The notes under the pieces were generated by a model that worked only from the letters and a program-made list of their open reading frames with translations, was not told the origin of the DNA and did no database searches. Below are positions 33,868-43,414 of a stretch of DNA of 64,000 nucleotides, piece after piece (the first letter of the stretch is position 1; each line of letters starts with the position of its first letter). The translations under genes and the position numbers were made by a program. The stretch lies in assembly GCA_020402585.1 (NCBI GenBank), contig JADBZH010000030.1:1-64000 (forward strand). The letters run 5' to 3'. The stretch is from Phenylobacterium sp. (GTDB taxonomy: Bacteria > Pseudomonadota > Alphaproteobacteria > Caulobacterales > Caulobacteraceae).

Positions 33868-34899
33868 ATGACAGAGCCGGCGACCCCTAAACTCCTGCGC
33901 ACCCTGGCCGGTGAGACCTTCGAACGGCCCCCCGTCTGGTTCATGCGCCAGGCTGGCCGCTCCCTTCCGGAGTACCGGGAGCTCCGCACCCGCGCCAAGG
34001 ACTTCCTGGCCTTCTGCTACGATCCGGAGATGGCGGCTGAGGCGACGCTCCAGCCGATGCGACGGTTTCCCTTCGACGCCGCCATCGTCTTTGCAGACAT
34101 CCTCCTCATCCCCCAGGCCCTGGGACAGGAGGTCTGGTTCGAGGCGGGGGAAGGCCCGCGTCTCGGCGCCCTGCCCGAGGTTGAAGCCCTGGCCGGCGAG
34201 GTGGAGGCTTCAACGGGCCGGCTGGCTTCCATCGGAGAGACCCTGTCGCGGGTCCGGGCCCAGCTGGAGCCGGACCGCGCCCTGATCGGGTTCGCCGGCG
34301 CCCCCTGGACCGTGGCGACCTACATGATCGAGGGGCGAGGTTCCGACCGTACCGGCGCCCGCACCTTCGCCTATGAGCAGGCCGAACGCCTGGACCAGAT
34401 CCTGGAAATCCTGGTCGAGGCGACGGCGCGCTACCTGGTCATGCAGGCCCGCAGCGGCGCCCAGGTCCTGAAGCTCTTCGAGAGTTGGGCGGAAGGCCTG
34501 GCTGAGGACGTCTTCCAGCGAGTTGTCGTGGGCCCTCACCAGGAGATCATCCGCAGGGTCCGGGCGGCGGGGGTGGAGGCGCCCTTCATCGGCTTTCCCA
34601 GGGGAGCCGGCGCCCTCGTGGAGGGTTACGCCGACCAGGTCCCTGTCCAGGCGGTGGGCCTCGACACCCAGGCCAGCCTCGCCCAGGGGCGGCGGATCCA
34701 GGCGGGCGGCAAGGCCATTGAGGGCGCCCTGGACAACCTCCTCCTTCGGGTCGGCGGACCCGACATGGATCGTCGCATAGACACCCTCATTGAGGCCTGG
34801 AGTCCGGGTCCCTACATCTTCAATCTCGGGCATGGTGTCCTGCCCGACACCCCGGTGGCCCACATCGAGCGGGCCGTATGCAGGATCACAGGCAAATGA
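33868..34899 (+). CDS. hemE: Uroporphyrinogen decarboxylase
   Basis: A 343-residue heme-pathway enzyme that decarboxylates uroporphyrinogen III to coproporphyrinogen III. The family signature near the N-terminus reads PPVWFMRQAGRSLPEYRELR (Ser replaces the usual Tyr), and later GFAGAPWTVATYMIEGRGS is present. ATG at 33868 (preceded by AAGGA) was preferred over the longer frame from 33730, which would extend into the origin. hemE overlaps hemH by 4 bp. It is the gene immediately right of the origin, as in Caulobacter. Confidence 0.96.
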   Translation: MTEPATPKLLRTLAGETFERPPVWFMRQAGRSLPEYRELRTRAKDFLAFCYDPEMAAEATLQPMRRFPFDAAIVFADILLIPQALGQEVWFEAGEGPRLGALPEVEALAGEVEASTGRLASIGETLSRVRAQLEPDRALIGFAGAPWTVATYMIEGRGSDRTGARTFAYEQAERLDQILEILVEATARYLVMQARSGAQVLKLFESWAEGLAEDVFQRVVVGPHQEIIRRVRAAGVEAPFIGFPRGAGALVEGYADQVPVQAVGLDTQASLAQGRRIQAGGKAIEGALDNLLLRVGGPDMDRRIDTLIEAWSPGPYIFNLGHGVLPDTPVAHIERAVCRITGK

Positions 34900-35942
34900 C
34901 CCGGCTGGCCGTTGTCCTCTTCAACCTGGGTGGACCGGACGGGCCGGACGCGGTGCGTCCCTTCCTGTTCAACCTCTTCCGGGACAAGGCCATCATCGGC
35001 GCCCCCGCCCCGGTGCGCTATCCCCTCGCCGCCTTCATCTCGGCCACCCGCGCCAAGGGCGCCCGGGCCAACTACGCCCTCATGGGGGGCGGATCCCCGC
35101 TGCTGCCTGAGACCCGGAAGCAGGCCGAGGCCCTGCAGGCAGAGCTGTCCAGGCAACGCCCCGGCGATGAGGTCAGGGTCTTCGTGTCCATGCGTTACTG
35201 GAAGCCCTTCGCCGCCCAGACGGCGCGGGAGGTCACCGAGTTCGCGCCGGACGAGGTGGTCCTTTTGCCCCTCTACCCCCAGTTCTCCACCACGACGACG
35301 GAGTCCTCCATCAAGGACTGGTCCAAGGCCTACCAAGGGCCTGGCCGGAGCCGAACCGTCTGCTGCTATCCGGTCTCCGACGGCCTGGCCGAGGCGCACG
35401 CGCGAGCGATCCGGGGCGTCTGGGAAGCCGCTGGCCGGCCGGCGGGACTTCGTCTCCTCTTCTCCGCCCACGGCCTTCCTGAGCGGGTGGTCGCCGGCGG
35501 CGACCCCTATCAGGCGCAGGTCGAGGCCACGGCCGCCGCCGTCGCGGCGCACCTTCCTGAGTTCACGGACTGGAAGATCAGCTACCAGAGCCGGGTCGGC
35601 CCCCTGAAATGGATCGGGCCTTCGACGGACGACGAGATCCGCCTGGCGGGGGCGGAAGGCGTCGGCGTCATCGTCTCGCCCATCGCCTTTGTCTCCGAGC
35701 ATGTCGAGACCCTGGTGGAGCTGGACCATGAGTATGCAGAGTTGGCCCACGAAGCCGGTTGTCCCGTCTGGCTGAGAGCGCCGGCGCCCGGCACGGACCC
35801 GAGCTTCATCTCCGCCCTGGCCGGCGCCGTTGGAACCGCCCTGGAGCGCGAAGGCGGCGTGGCGCCTGATGGAAACTGGTCCTGCGCCGCGGTCCATGGC
35901 CGCTGTCCGTGCCTGGAGAAGACCGCCGGAGCGCGCCGATGA
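34896..35942 (+). CDS. hemH: Ferrochelatase
   Basis: A 348-residue enzyme inserting ferrous iron into protoporphyrin IX. It has the N-terminal LAVVLFNLGGPDGPDAVRPFLFNLFRD, the catalytic histidine in FSAHGLPERVVAGGDPY (His in SAHGLP), and SRVGPLKWIGPSTDDEI. Two cysteines in the tail (CAAVHGRCPCLEK) are near the C-terminus and could bind a cluster as in some ferrochelatases, though the pattern is not certain. ATGA overlaps exist with hemE and hemJ. Confidence 0.95.
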   Translation: MTRLAVVLFNLGGPDGPDAVRPFLFNLFRDKAIIGAPAPVRYPLAAFISATRAKGARANYALMGGGSPLLPETRKQAEALQAELSRQRPGDEVRVFVSMRYWKPFAAQTAREVTEFAPDEVVLLPLYPQFSTTTTESSIKDWSKAYQGPGRSRTVCCYPVSDGLAEAHARAIRGVWEAAGRPAGLRLLFSAHGLPERVVAGGDPYQAQVEATAAAVAAHLPEFTDWKISYQSRVGPLKWIGPSTDDEIRLAGAEGVGVIVSPIAFVSEHVETLVELDHEYAELAHEAGCPVWLRAPAPGTDPSFISALAGAVGTALEREGGVAPDGNWSCAAVHGRCPCLEKTAGARR

Positions 35943-36394
35943 ACACCTATGACCTGTTGCGAGGCCTCCATATCCTCGCGGTCATCGCCTGGATGGCCGG
36001 CATCCTCTACCTGCCCCGCCTGTTCGCCTACCACGCAGATGCGGCGCGGGGGTCGGAGATGGATCAGACCTTCCAGGTCATGGAGCGCAAGCTCTACCGG
36101 ATCATCATGGGGCCGGCCATGGTGGCCTCCTTCATCCTGGGTCTCGCCTTGATCTGGTTCGACGCCACGGCCCGGCTCGGGGGGTGGGGCTTCCTGCTCG
36201 CGCCTTGGATGCTCGTGAAGATGGCGGGGGTGATCTTCCTGATCGGCTGGCATCATTTCCTCGGGGCGTCGCTGAAGCGGTTCGCCGCCGGGACCAATAC
36301 GCGCTCCAACCGGTTCTGGAGGGCGACCAACGAACTCCCCTTCCTCGCGGCCATCGTCATGGTTCTGGCGGTCACCCTCGAATTCGGCGGCTGA
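35939..36394 (+). CDS. hemJ: Protoporphyrinogen oxidase HemJ (CopD-like)
   Basis: A 151-residue membrane protein with four predicted helices and the HemJ/UPF0093 pattern: YDLLRGLHILAVIAWMAGILYLPRLFAYHADA, GPAMVASFILGLALIWFD, MLVKMAGVIFLIGWHHFLG and NELPFLAAIVMVLAVTLEF. The histidines in LHILAVIAW and GWHHFLG are likely heme or quinone-site ligands. It converts protoporphyrinogen IX, completing hemE-hemH-hemJ. Start is an ATGA overlap with hemH. Confidence 0.93.
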   Translation: MNTYDLLRGLHILAVIAWMAGILYLPRLFAYHADAARGSEMDQTFQVMERKLYRIIMGPAMVASFILGLALIWFDATARLGGWGFLLAPWMLVKMAGVIFLIGWHHFLGASLKRFAAGTNTRSNRFWRATNELPFLAAIVMVLAVTLEFGG

Positions 36395-36523
36395 CCCTCC
36401 GGCGGCGCGGCGCTTGACCCCGCCCGCCGAGTGTGGTTCCGCTCCCCCTGTCCGGTCCGAACAGGTGTTCGCAGCCGGATCCCGCCTCTTGCCGCGGGCG
36501 CGCCGCTCCTCCGTGACGGCCCC

Positions 36524-36554
36524 TTGCCCCGGCTCCGGAATGAAAATTTGTAAT
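36524..36554 (+). promoter_or_regulatory. Possible rho promoter
   Basis: In the 236-bp hemJ-rho gap, TTGCCC (36524-36529) and TGTAAT (36549-36554) could form a -35/-10 pair, but the 19-bp spacing is long and the gap is otherwise very GC-rich. Rho genes are often autoregulated through such leaders; no leader structure was recognised here. Confidence 0.25.
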
Positions 36555-36630
36555 GTGGGCGCGTGGCCGCGCCTGCGCGGGTCCTCGCCGCCATGAGCTG
36601 GGGCGCGGCCCGGGAACTGAAAGTCTGACC

Positions 36631-38040
36631 ATGTCTGAAGACACCGTTTCGCAGGACCCCGCCGATCTCGTCGAGGCCATCGAGGACGCCAGCCTCGACC
36701 TCACCGCGAGTGAGGACGTCGCCGGCGAGGACGACGAGCCGACCCAGGCCGCCCAGGCCATCGCCGCTATGGGCCTCACCCGCATGTCCCTTCAGGAGCT
36801 GAAGGACAAGTCTCCCGCCGACCTCCTCAGCTTCGCGGAGACGTTGGAGATCGAGAACGCGAACTCCATGCGCAAGCAGGACATGATGTTCGCCATCCTC
36901 AAGGTCCTCGCCGAGGAGGGGGTGGAGATCTCGGGCTCCGGCACGATGGAGGTCCTGCCCGACGGGTTCGGCTTCCTGCGCTCTCCCGAGGCCAACTACC
37001 TCCCCGGTCCCGACGACATCTATGTCAGTCCCTCGCAGATTCGGAAGTTCGGCCTGCGCACCGGCGACACCGTCGATGGCGGCGTACGCGCGCCCCGCGA
37101 AGGAGAGCGCTACTTCGCCCTGGTGAAGGTGGACCAGATCAATTTCGAGCCGCCGGAGAATGTCCGGCACAAGGTCCTGTTCGACAACCTGACCCCCCTC
37201 TATCCGCAGGAGCGGCTGAGGATGGAGATGGAGGATCCGACCCTGAAGGATCGCTCCGGCCGGGTCATCGATATCGTGGCCCCCCTCGGCAAGGGACAGC
37301 GCTGCCTGATCGTCGCCCCGCCCCGGGTGGGCAAGACGATCATGATGCAGAACATCGCCAAGGCGATCGCGGCCAACCACCCCGAGTGCTATCTCATCGT
37401 CCTCCTGGTGGACGAGCGGCCCGAGGAAGTCACGGACATGCAGAGGACGGTGAAGGGGGAGGTGATCGCCTCGACCTTCGATGAACCGGCCCAGCGTCAC
37501 GTCCAGGTGGCCGAGATGGTTATCGAGAAGGCCAAGCGCCTGGTCGAACACAAGCGCGACGTCGTCATCCTCCTGGATAACATCACCCGCCTCGGACGGG
37601 CCTACAACACCACCGTTCCCTCCTCGGGCAAGGTCCTGACCGGCGGTGTCGACGCCAACGCCCTGCAGCGTCCCAAGCGCTTCTTCGGCGCGGCGCGGAA
37701 CATCGAGGAAGGCGGCTCCCTGACCATCATCTCCACCGCCCTGATCGATACCGGCAGCCGGATGGACGAGGTGATCTTCGAAGAGTTCAAGGGCACCGGG
37801 AACTCGGAAATCGTCCTCGACCGGAAGGTGGCGGACAAGCGGATCTATCCGGCCATCGATATCCTGAAGTCGGGCACCCGGAAGGACGAGCTGATCACAC
37901 CCCCGGGGCAGCTGGCCAAGACCCACGTCCTGCGCCGGATCCTTGCGCCCATGGGCGCGCAGGACGCCATCGAGTTCCTCCTGGACAAGCTTCGCCAGTC
38001 CAAGAACAACGACGACTTCTTCCAGTCCATGAACACCTGA
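36631..38040 (+). CDS. rho: Transcription termination factor Rho
   Basis: A 469-residue hexameric RNA helicase. After an acidic N-terminal extension (about residues 1-48), the Rho N-terminal domain starts at [19 protein letters not shown] and the cold-shock-like RNA-binding domain has [30 protein letters not shown]. The ATPase domain shows the P-loop APPRVGKT (229-236), where Lys-Ala of E. coli is Arg-Val, and [17 protein letters not shown] plus the Q-loop and R-loop. ATG at 36631 begins the known type of N-terminus. It ends just before parS 1. Confidence 0.96.
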   Translation: MSEDTVSQDPADLVEAIEDASLDLTASEDVAGEDDEPTQAAQAIAAMGLTRMSLQELKDKSPADLLSFAETLEIENANSMRKQDMMFAILKVLAEEGVEISGSGTMEVLPDGFGFLRSPEANYLPGPDDIYVSPSQIRKFGLRTGDTVDGGVRAPREGERYFALVKVDQINFEPPENVRHKVLFDNLTPLYPQERLRMEMEDPTLKDRSGRVIDIVAPLGKGQRCLIVAPPRVGKTIMMQNIAKAIAANHPECYLIVLLVDERPEEVTDMQRTVKGEVIASTFDEPAQRHVQVAEMVIEKAKRLVEHKRDVVILLDNITRLGRAYNTTVPSSGKVLTGGVDANALQRPKRFFGAARNIEEGGSLTIISTALIDTGSRMDEVIFEEFKGTGNSEIVLDRKVADKRIYPAIDILKSGTRKDELITPPGQLAKTHVLRRILAPMGAQDAIEFLLDKLRQSKNNDDFFQSMNT

Positions 38041-38045
38041 CGGAC

Positions 38046-38079
38046 GGCGCCCAGTGTTTCACGTGAAACACCGGGCGCC
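38046..38079. promoter_or_regulatory. parS: parS site 1 at the apex of a larger inverted repeat
   Basis: The 16-bp palindrome TGTTTCACGTGAAACA at 38055-38070 is the ParB-binding parS consensus. It is flanked by a further inverted repeat: GGCGCCC at 38046-38052 and GGGCGCC at 38073-38079, with only the A53/C72 position unpaired, so the whole 34 bp can fold. It lies 5 bp after the rho stop and 9 bp before the stop of the convergent quinone reductase gene. No T-tract follows on either strand. Confidence 0.93.
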
Positions 38080-38088
38080 CTCTGCCGG

Positions 38089-39060
38089 TCAGGGGATCAG
38101 CAGGGTCGAGCCCACGGTCTGGCGGGCCTCAAGCACCTCATGGGCCGCCTTCGCCTGGCTGAGGGGGAAGGTCTGGCCGATCTCGATGGAGATCTCCCCC
38201 GCGGCGATCCGCCCGAAGACCGCGGCGGCGCTGGCGTCCAGTTCGGCCGTTGTCGCGACATAGTCGCCCAGGGTTGGGCGGGTGAAGAAGAGCGAGCCCA
38301 TGCGCATGAGGCGGCCGGGCTCGACGGCCGGGGGCGGGCCAGAAGCGTTGCCGAAACTCACGAAGGTTCCCCGCCGGGCCAGGCTGCCCAGGGTGCCCTC
38401 GAAGGTCGACGCCCCGACGGAGTCATAGGCCACAGGCACGCCGGCGCCGCCGGTGATCCGGCGCACCTCTGCCGCCACGTCCTCTTCGCCATAGAGGATG
38501 ACATGGTGGGCGCCGAGGGCCCGGACCCGGTCCGCCTTGGCGGGACTGCCGGCCGTGGCGATCACTTCCGCGCCCAGGGCCCGGGCCCACTGCACCATGA
38601 TCTGGCCGACCCCGCCCGCGGCGGCGTGGATCAGGACCGGCTCGCCGGCCCGGACCGGGCGACAGCGCAGGAGGAGGAACTCGGCCGTCATGCCCTTGAG
38701 GAGGGCGGCCGCTGCGGTCCGCTCATCCACGCCTTCCGGAATCCGGACCGCGCGCGCGGCCTCCACCAGGTGCAGGTCCGCATAGGCCCCGATGGGACCG
38801 GAGGCGAAGGCGACCCGGTCGCCGGGGGAGAAGCGCTCGACATCGGCGCCTGCGGCGATGACCTCCCCGGCGCCTTCCATGCCCAGGCCCGAAGGCAGGC
38901 GGAGCGGATAGAGGCCCGACCGGTGGTAGGTGTCGATATAGTTGACCCCGATGGCCAACTGCCGGACCAGGATCTGACCGGGACCCGGCTCCGGGTCCGG
39001 AAGGTCGACGAGGTCAAGGACCTCGGGGCCGCCGGTGGCGGAGAGGCGGATGGCGCGCAT
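38089..39060 (-). CDS. Quinone oxidoreductase, zinc-free MDR family
   Basis: A 323-residue NADPH-dependent reductase of the QorA type: MRAIRLSATGGPEVLDLVDLP, NYIDTYHRSGLYP, the nucleotide-binding HAAAGGVGQIMVQWARALGAEVIATAGS and GRIAAGEISIEIGQTFPLSQAKAAHEVLEARQTVGSTLLIP. It lacks the catalytic zinc-binding cysteine set of alcohol dehydrogenases. It shares a strand with the dienelactone hydrolase-type gene, 3 bp downstream of it, so they are probably co-transcribed. Substrate (quinones or electrophilic carbonyls) unproven. Confidence 0.9.
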   Translation of the reverse strand: MRAIRLSATGGPEVLDLVDLPDPEPGPGQILVRQLAIGVNYIDTYHRSGLYPLRLPSGLGMEGAGEVIAAGADVERFSPGDRVAFASGPIGAYADLHLVEAARAVRIPEGVDERTAAAALLKGMTAEFLLLRCRPVRAGEPVLIHAAAGGVGQIMVQWARALGAEVIATAGSPAKADRVRALGAHHVILYGEEDVAAEVRRITGGAGVPVAYDSVGASTFEGTLGSLARRGTFVSFGNASGPPPAVEPGRLMRMGSLFFTRPTLGDYVATTAELDASAAAVFGRIAAGEISIEIGQTFPLSQAKAAHEVLEARQTVGSTLLIP

Positions 39061-39063
39061 GTT

Positions 39064-39765
39064 TCAGGTCGCTCCGAGGTTTGAGCGGAGGAAGTCCAGG
39101 GTGCGCTGGCCGGCGAGGGCGGCGTCCGCCGCGTCGTAATGCTCGCCGCCGACACGGGCGAAGGCGTGGTCACGGCCGGCATAGGTGTGGATCGTCGCGA
39201 GAGGCTGGCCGCCGAGGCCCTCGCGGATGGCGGCCTGGGCGGGGGGCGGCACGAAACCGTCCGCCTCAGCGATGTGCAGCATCACCGGCTTGCGCAGGGC
39301 CGGGCTCTCTCCGACCAGGGTCTCGATGCCCACCCCGTAGTAGGAGACGGCGGCGTCGACATCGGTGCGGGTGGCGGTCAGCCAGGCCAGCTGGCCGCCC
39401 AGGCAGAAGCCGACGGCGCCCGCCTTCCCGGTGCAGCCGGGGTCCGCCCGGATATGGGCCAGGGTGGCGGCGATGTCCGTGACGCCCTGGCCGGCGTCGA
39501 AGGCGTTCATCAGGGCGAAGGCCTTCTTCCATTCAGCCTCAGTGCGGTCGGAGATGTCCACGCCGGGCTCAATCCGCCAGAAGAGGTCCGGGCAGATGGC
39601 GAGAAAGCCCTGGCTGGCGAGGCCGTCGGTGATCTCGCGCATGACGGCGTTGACCCCGAAGATCTCCTGAAGCACCACGACGGCGGGGGCTGGGGCCGTG
39701 GCGGGCCGGGCGACATAGGCGGCCATTTCGCCGCCGGGGACCTGGATGCGGACTGTCTCTCCCAT
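39064..39765 (-). CDS. Dienelactone hydrolase-family alpha/beta hydrolase
   Basis: A 233-residue hydrolase. It has the nucleophile elbow AVGFCLGGQLAW (Cys as nucleophile, typical of dienelactone hydrolases), a likely Asp in the EADGFVPP region, and a His in YAGRDHAFARVGG, completing a Cys-Asp-His triad. ATG at 39765 is preceded by GGAGG. It is followed at once by the quinone reductase gene. Whether it acts on dienelactone or other esters is not known. Confidence 0.9.
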   Translation of the reverse strand: MGETVRIQVPGGEMAAYVARPATAPAPAVVVLQEIFGVNAVMREITDGLASQGFLAICPDLFWRIEPGVDISDRTEAEWKKAFALMNAFDAGQGVTDIAATLAHIRADPGCTGKAGAVGFCLGGQLAWLTATRTDVDAAVSYYGVGIETLVGESPALRKPVMLHIAEADGFVPPPAQAAIREGLGGQPLATIHTYAGRDHAFARVGGEHYDAADAALAGQRTLDFLRSNLGAT

Positions 39766-39862
39766 GGGGGCTCCTCCATTTGTTCAGGCTCCACACTTAG
39801 GGATGCGAAGCGTCCGGAGGAAGCCGTTTTGCGAAGCGCACCGCTGCGCGCTATCCTGAGGC

Positions 39863-39879
39863 CCGCGCCTTAGGCGCGG
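39863..39879. other. Short inverted repeat upstream of the DUF6489 gene
   Basis: CCGCGCC and GGCGCGG form perfect 7-bp arms around TTA in the 134-bp divergent gap between the hydrolase and the DUF6489 gene, ending 20 bp before the ATG. It could affect mRNA structure of the following gene; function unknown. Confidence 0.35.
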
Positions 39880-39899
39880 CCCCACGAGGACCCCCCCCC

Positions 39900-40151
39900 A
39901 TGAAGATCACCGTCGAGATCGACTGCTCCCCCGTCGAGGCCCGGACCTTCCTCGGCCTGCCCGACGTCAGCGAGCTGAACGCCAGGCTGGTCGAGGAAAT
40001 GCAGGCGCGCATGAGCGCCAACATGGCCATGCTCTCGCCGGACGAGCTTATGAAGAACTGGATGGCCTTCGGCGCCGGCGCCCAGGAGCAGTTCTCCAAG
40101 CTGATGACCCAGGCCGCCGGCATGGGCATGGGCGCGCCCCGCCCGAAATGA
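39900..40151 (+). CDS. Small DUF6489-like protein coupled to mnmE
   Basis: An 83-residue protein ([38 protein letters not shown]), followed by a helical region with [30 protein letters not shown]. It resembles the alphaproteobacterial DUF6489 family of unknown function. Its stop overlaps the mnmE start by 4 bp (ATGA), so it is translationally coupled to mnmE. The helical C-terminal part resembles phasin-like amphipathic segments, but that is only an impression. Confidence 0.75.
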   Translation: MKITVEIDCSPVEARTFLGLPDVSELNARLVEEMQARMSANMAMLSPDELMKNWMAFGAGAQEQFSKLMTQAAGMGMGAPRPK

Positions 40152-41485
40152 GCGACACCGTCTTCGCCCCGGCCACCGCGCCTGGCCGCGCGGCGGTGGC
40201 GGTGGTGCGCCTTTCGGGGCCGCGGGCGGGTGAGGCGCTGTCGGCCCTCGCGGGGCGCCGCCCTGCGCCCCGCCGCGCCGCCGTCCGCAAGCTGAAGGAT
40301 GCTGTGGGGCGTGTTCTCGACGAGGCCCTGGTCCTGTGGATGCCGGGCCCCGCCAGCTATACCGGGGAGGACAGCGCTGAACTGCACCTGCACGGCGGTC
40401 CCGCCGTCGTCGCGGGCGTCCTTGAGGCCCTGGCCGGTTTGGGCCTGCGGCTCGCAGAACCAGGGGAGTTCACGCGGCGGGCCTTCGAGAATGGCCGGCT
40501 GGACCTGGCCCAGGCCGAGGGCGTGGCCGACCTCATCGAGGCCGAGACTGAGGCCCAGCGACGGCAGGCCCTGGACCAGCTCGACGGCGCTCTGGGTCGA
40601 GCCCGCGAGGCGTGGCGTTCGGATCTGGTGGAGGCCCTGGCTCTCTTCGAGGCGGCGGTGGACTTCCCCGATGAAGACCTGCCGGAGGATGTCGCCGCCC
40701 GGGCGCAGCCCGCAATTGAGCGCCTGCTCACGGCCCTCAAGTCGGCCCTGGAGGGCGTGGAGCGCGCCGAGCGTGTGCGGGACGGGTACGCCATTGCCCT
40801 TATCGGAGCGCCAAACGCCGGCAAGAGCACCCTTCTCAACGCCCTCTCCCGTCGGGAGGCGGCCATCGTCACCGCCACCCCGGGGACCACACGCGATGTC
40901 ATCGAGGTCAGGCTTCAGCTGGCGGGGTACAAGGTGATCCTGGCGGATACCGCCGGCCTCCGCGACACCCTGGACGAGGTGGAGGCTGAAGGGGTTCGGC
41001 GCGCGCGCCGCCGTGCGGAGGCTGCGGACCTTCGTCTCTGGGTGGTGGACGGCGCCGGGGTTGAGGCCTCGCCCGCCCCCGATGCCCTGCGGCCCGGGGA
41101 TCTCTGCCTGGTGGCCAAGGCGGATCTTCCGGCTGGCGACGCCGCCGCCCGGGCCCTGGCCGAGGCCGCCGCCCTGGGTCTGGAGCCCCATCGCCTCAGC
41201 GCCCATCGGGCCGAAGACATCGCCGCCCTGGAGGCGGTTCTCTCCCAACACGTCATCGCCGCCCTGGGGTCCGCCGAGCCGCCGTCCGCCACACGCCTCC
41301 GCCACGCCGCCCTTCTGGCTGAAGCGGTCCAGCGGCTCGAAAGCGCCCTGGGCCTGTCGGCGGAGCCCGAACTCGCAGCCGAGGACGTCCGTCTGGCCGC
41401 CCGGGCCCTCGATCGGATCACTGGCAAGATCGGTCCGGAGGATGTCCTGGACCGCATCTTCTCGACCTTCTGCATCGGCAAGTGA
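40148..41485 (+). CDS. mnmE: tRNA uridine-5-carboxymethylaminomethyl GTPase MnmE
   Basis: A 445-residue GTPase that with MnmG modifies U34 of certain tRNAs. The N-terminal formyl-THF-binding domain has [21 protein letters not shown] and [18 protein letters not shown]. The G domain shows G1 GAPNAGKS (220-227), G2 PGTTRD, G3 DTAG (267-270) and a C-terminal FCIGK cysteine. G4 is unusual: AKAD (323-326) in place of NKxD. It is followed by parS 2 and mnmG. Confidence 0.95.
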   Translation: MSDTVFAPATAPGRAAVAVVRLSGPRAGEALSALAGRRPAPRRAAVRKLKDAVGRVLDEALVLWMPGPASYTGEDSAELHLHGGPAVVAGVLEALAGLGLRLAEPGEFTRRAFENGRLDLAQAEGVADLIEAETEAQRRQALDQLDGALGRAREAWRSDLVEALALFEAAVDFPDEDLPEDVAARAQPAIERLLTALKSALEGVERAERVRDGYAIALIGAPNAGKSTLLNALSRREAAIVTATPGTTRDVIEVRLQLAGYKVILADTAGLRDTLDEVEAEGVRRARRRAEAADLRLWVVDGAGVEASPAPDALRPGDLCLVAKADLPAGDAAARALAEAAALGLEPHRLSAHRAEDIAALEAVLSQHVIAALGSAEPPSATRLRHAALLAEAVQRLESALGLSAEPELAAEDVRLAARALDRITGKIGPEDVLDRIFSTFCIGK

Positions 41486-41487
41486 GC

Positions 41488-41503
41488 TGTTTCACGTGAA
41501 ACA
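41488..41503. promoter_or_regulatory. parS: parS site 2
   Basis: TGTTTCACGTGAAACA, identical to the core of parS 1, lies 2 bp after the mnmE stop and 59 bp before mnmG. It has no extended GC-rich arms here. It is about 2.5 kb from parA and about 7.9 kb from the origin. Confidence 0.93.
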
Positions 41504-41562
41504 TCGCCTGATCTGGTGTAGGACCTCGCCGCCTGTCTCAGCGCAAGGAACGGCCCGGACCC

Positions 41563-43407
41563 ATGTGGGATGTCATCGTCATTGGCGGCGGCCACGCCGG
41601 CTGTGAAGCGGCGGCGGCCTCTGCGCGCTTCGGCGCCCGGACCCTTCTTCTGACCCATCGGATCGAGACCCTGGGCGAGATGAGCTGCAACCCCGCCATC
41701 GGCGGCCTGGGCAAGGGCCACCTGGTGCGGGAGGTCGACGCCCTGGACGGGCTGATGGGCCGGATGGCGGACGCCGCCGGCATCCAGTTCCGCCTCCTGA
41801 ACCGATCCCGGGGTGCGGCTGTCCGGGGTCCCCGGGCGCAGATCGACCGGCGGCTCTATCGCGAGGCCATGCAGGCCGAACTGGCCGCCACCCCCGGCCT
41901 GGAGATCCTCGCCGAAGCGGTGGAGGACCTGGTCGTCGCAGACGGCCGCATCGCGGGGGTCGTGGGCGCCTCGAGTCGGATCTTTCCGGCGGCCCGGGTG
42001 GTCCTGACCACCGGCACCTTCCTGAAGGGTGTGATCCATCTGGGTGAAGAGCGCATCCCCGCCGGCCGGGCCGGAGAAGCGCCCGCCATCGGCCTGGCCG
42101 ACCGCCTCTACGCCCTCGGCCTGTCCATGGGCCGGCTGAAGACCGGCACACCGGCCCGCCTGGACGGACGGACCATCGCCTGGGACCGGCTGGACAGCCA
42201 GGCGGCCGACGATGTCCCGAGCCCCTTCTCCTTCCTCACGAACCGGATCACCAACCCCCAGGTCGCCTGCGGCGTCACCGCCACCACGCCGGAGACCCAC
42301 CGCATCATCGCCGAGCGCCTGTCGGAGTCCGCCGTCTATGGCGGACGCATCCAGGGCCGGGGCCCCCGCTACTGCCCGTCCATCGAGGACAAGGTGGTCC
42401 GGTTCGCCGACCGGACGAGCCACCAGATCTTCCTGGAACCCGAAGGCCTGGATGACCCCACCGTCTATCCGAACGGCATTTCGACCTCGGTGTCGGTGGA
42501 GACCCAGGACCTCTTCCTGAAGACCATTCCCGGGCTCGAGGCCGTGAAGGTGATCCGGCACGGCTACGCCATCGAATACGACTACGTCGACCCCCGGGAG
42601 CTGGACCCGACCCTGGAGGTCAAGCGCCTGCCCGGCCTCTACCTGGCGGGCCAGATCAACGGCACGACCGGCTATGAGGAGGCCGCGGCCCAGGGCCTGA
42701 TGGCCGGCCTCAACGCCGCCCGGTCCGCGTCGGGCGCCGACCCCGCCGTCTTCCGGCGCGACGAGGCCTATATCGGCGTGCTGATCGATGACCTGGTCAC
42801 CCGGGGCGTGACCGAGCCCTATCGGATGTTCACCAGCCGGGCCGAGTTCCGCCTGACCCTGCGCGCCGACAATGCCGACCAGAGGCTGACGGACCGGGGG
42901 ATCGCCCTGGGCGGGGTCGGCGCTGTGCGTCAGTCCGCATGGCGGGCCCGGGCGGCGGAGCTCGAAGCCGCCCGCCGCATGGCTTCTGAAAGGGTGTTGA
43001 CGCCGGCCCAGGCCGCCCGGGCCGGACTGCCCGTGAAGGCGGACGGGCAGAGGCGCAACCTCTCCGAGCTCCTCGCCTATCCGACCATCGGCTTCGAGGA
43101 CCTCGCCCGGATCTGGCCCGAGATCCTGGGCTGGAGCCCCGCCGTCCGCGAGCAGGTGGAGATCGACGCCGCCTATTCCGGCTATCTCGACCGGCAGGCG
43201 GCCGATGCAGAGGCCTTCCGCCGGGATGAGTCCCTGCGCCTGCCGGCCGGACTGGACTATGCCGGGGTGGGGGGGCTCTCCAACGAGATCCGCGAGAAAC
43301 TCGCATCGATCCGCCCCTTGACCCTTGGTCAGGCCGCCCGCATCGAGGGCATGACCCCCGGCGCCCTCACCGCCCTCCTGGCCCATGCCCGACGCCACGC
43401 CGCCTGA
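41563..43407 (+). CDS. mnmG: tRNA uridine-5-carboxymethylaminomethyl modification enzyme MnmG
   Basis: A 614-residue FAD enzyme, partner of MnmE (formerly GidA). The N-terminus [22 protein letters not shown] binds [32 protein letters not shown] is the strongest family signature. [14 protein letters not shown] and the [14 protein letters not shown] motif are also present. ATG at 41563 gives the usual N-terminus. It overlaps no gene at its start, but its 3' end is 7 bp from rsmG. Confidence 0.97.
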   Translation: MWDVIVIGGGHAGCEAAAASARFGARTLLLTHRIETLGEMSCNPAIGGLGKGHLVREVDALDGLMGRMADAAGIQFRLLNRSRGAAVRGPRAQIDRRLYREAMQAELAATPGLEILAEAVEDLVVADGRIAGVVGASSRIFPAARVVLTTGTFLKGVIHLGEERIPAGRAGEAPAIGLADRLYALGLSMGRLKTGTPARLDGRTIAWDRLDSQAADDVPSPFSFLTNRITNPQVACGVTATTPETHRIIAERLSESAVYGGRIQGRGPRYCPSIEDKVVRFADRTSHQIFLEPEGLDDPTVYPNGISTSVSVETQDLFLKTIPGLEAVKVIRHGYAIEYDYVDPRELDPTLEVKRLPGLYLAGQINGTTGYEEAAAQGLMAGLNAARSASGADPAVFRRDEAYIGVLIDDLVTRGVTEPYRMFTSRAEFRLTLRADNADQRLTDRGIALGGVGAVRQSAWRARAAELEAARRMASERVLTPAQAARAGLPVKADGQRRNLSELLAYPTIGFEDLARIWPEILGWSPAVREQVEIDAAYSGYLDRQAADAEAFRRDESLRLPAGLDYAGVGGLSNEIREKLASIRPLTLGQAARIEGMTPGALTALLAHARRHAA

Positions 43408-43414
43408 GGCCCCC

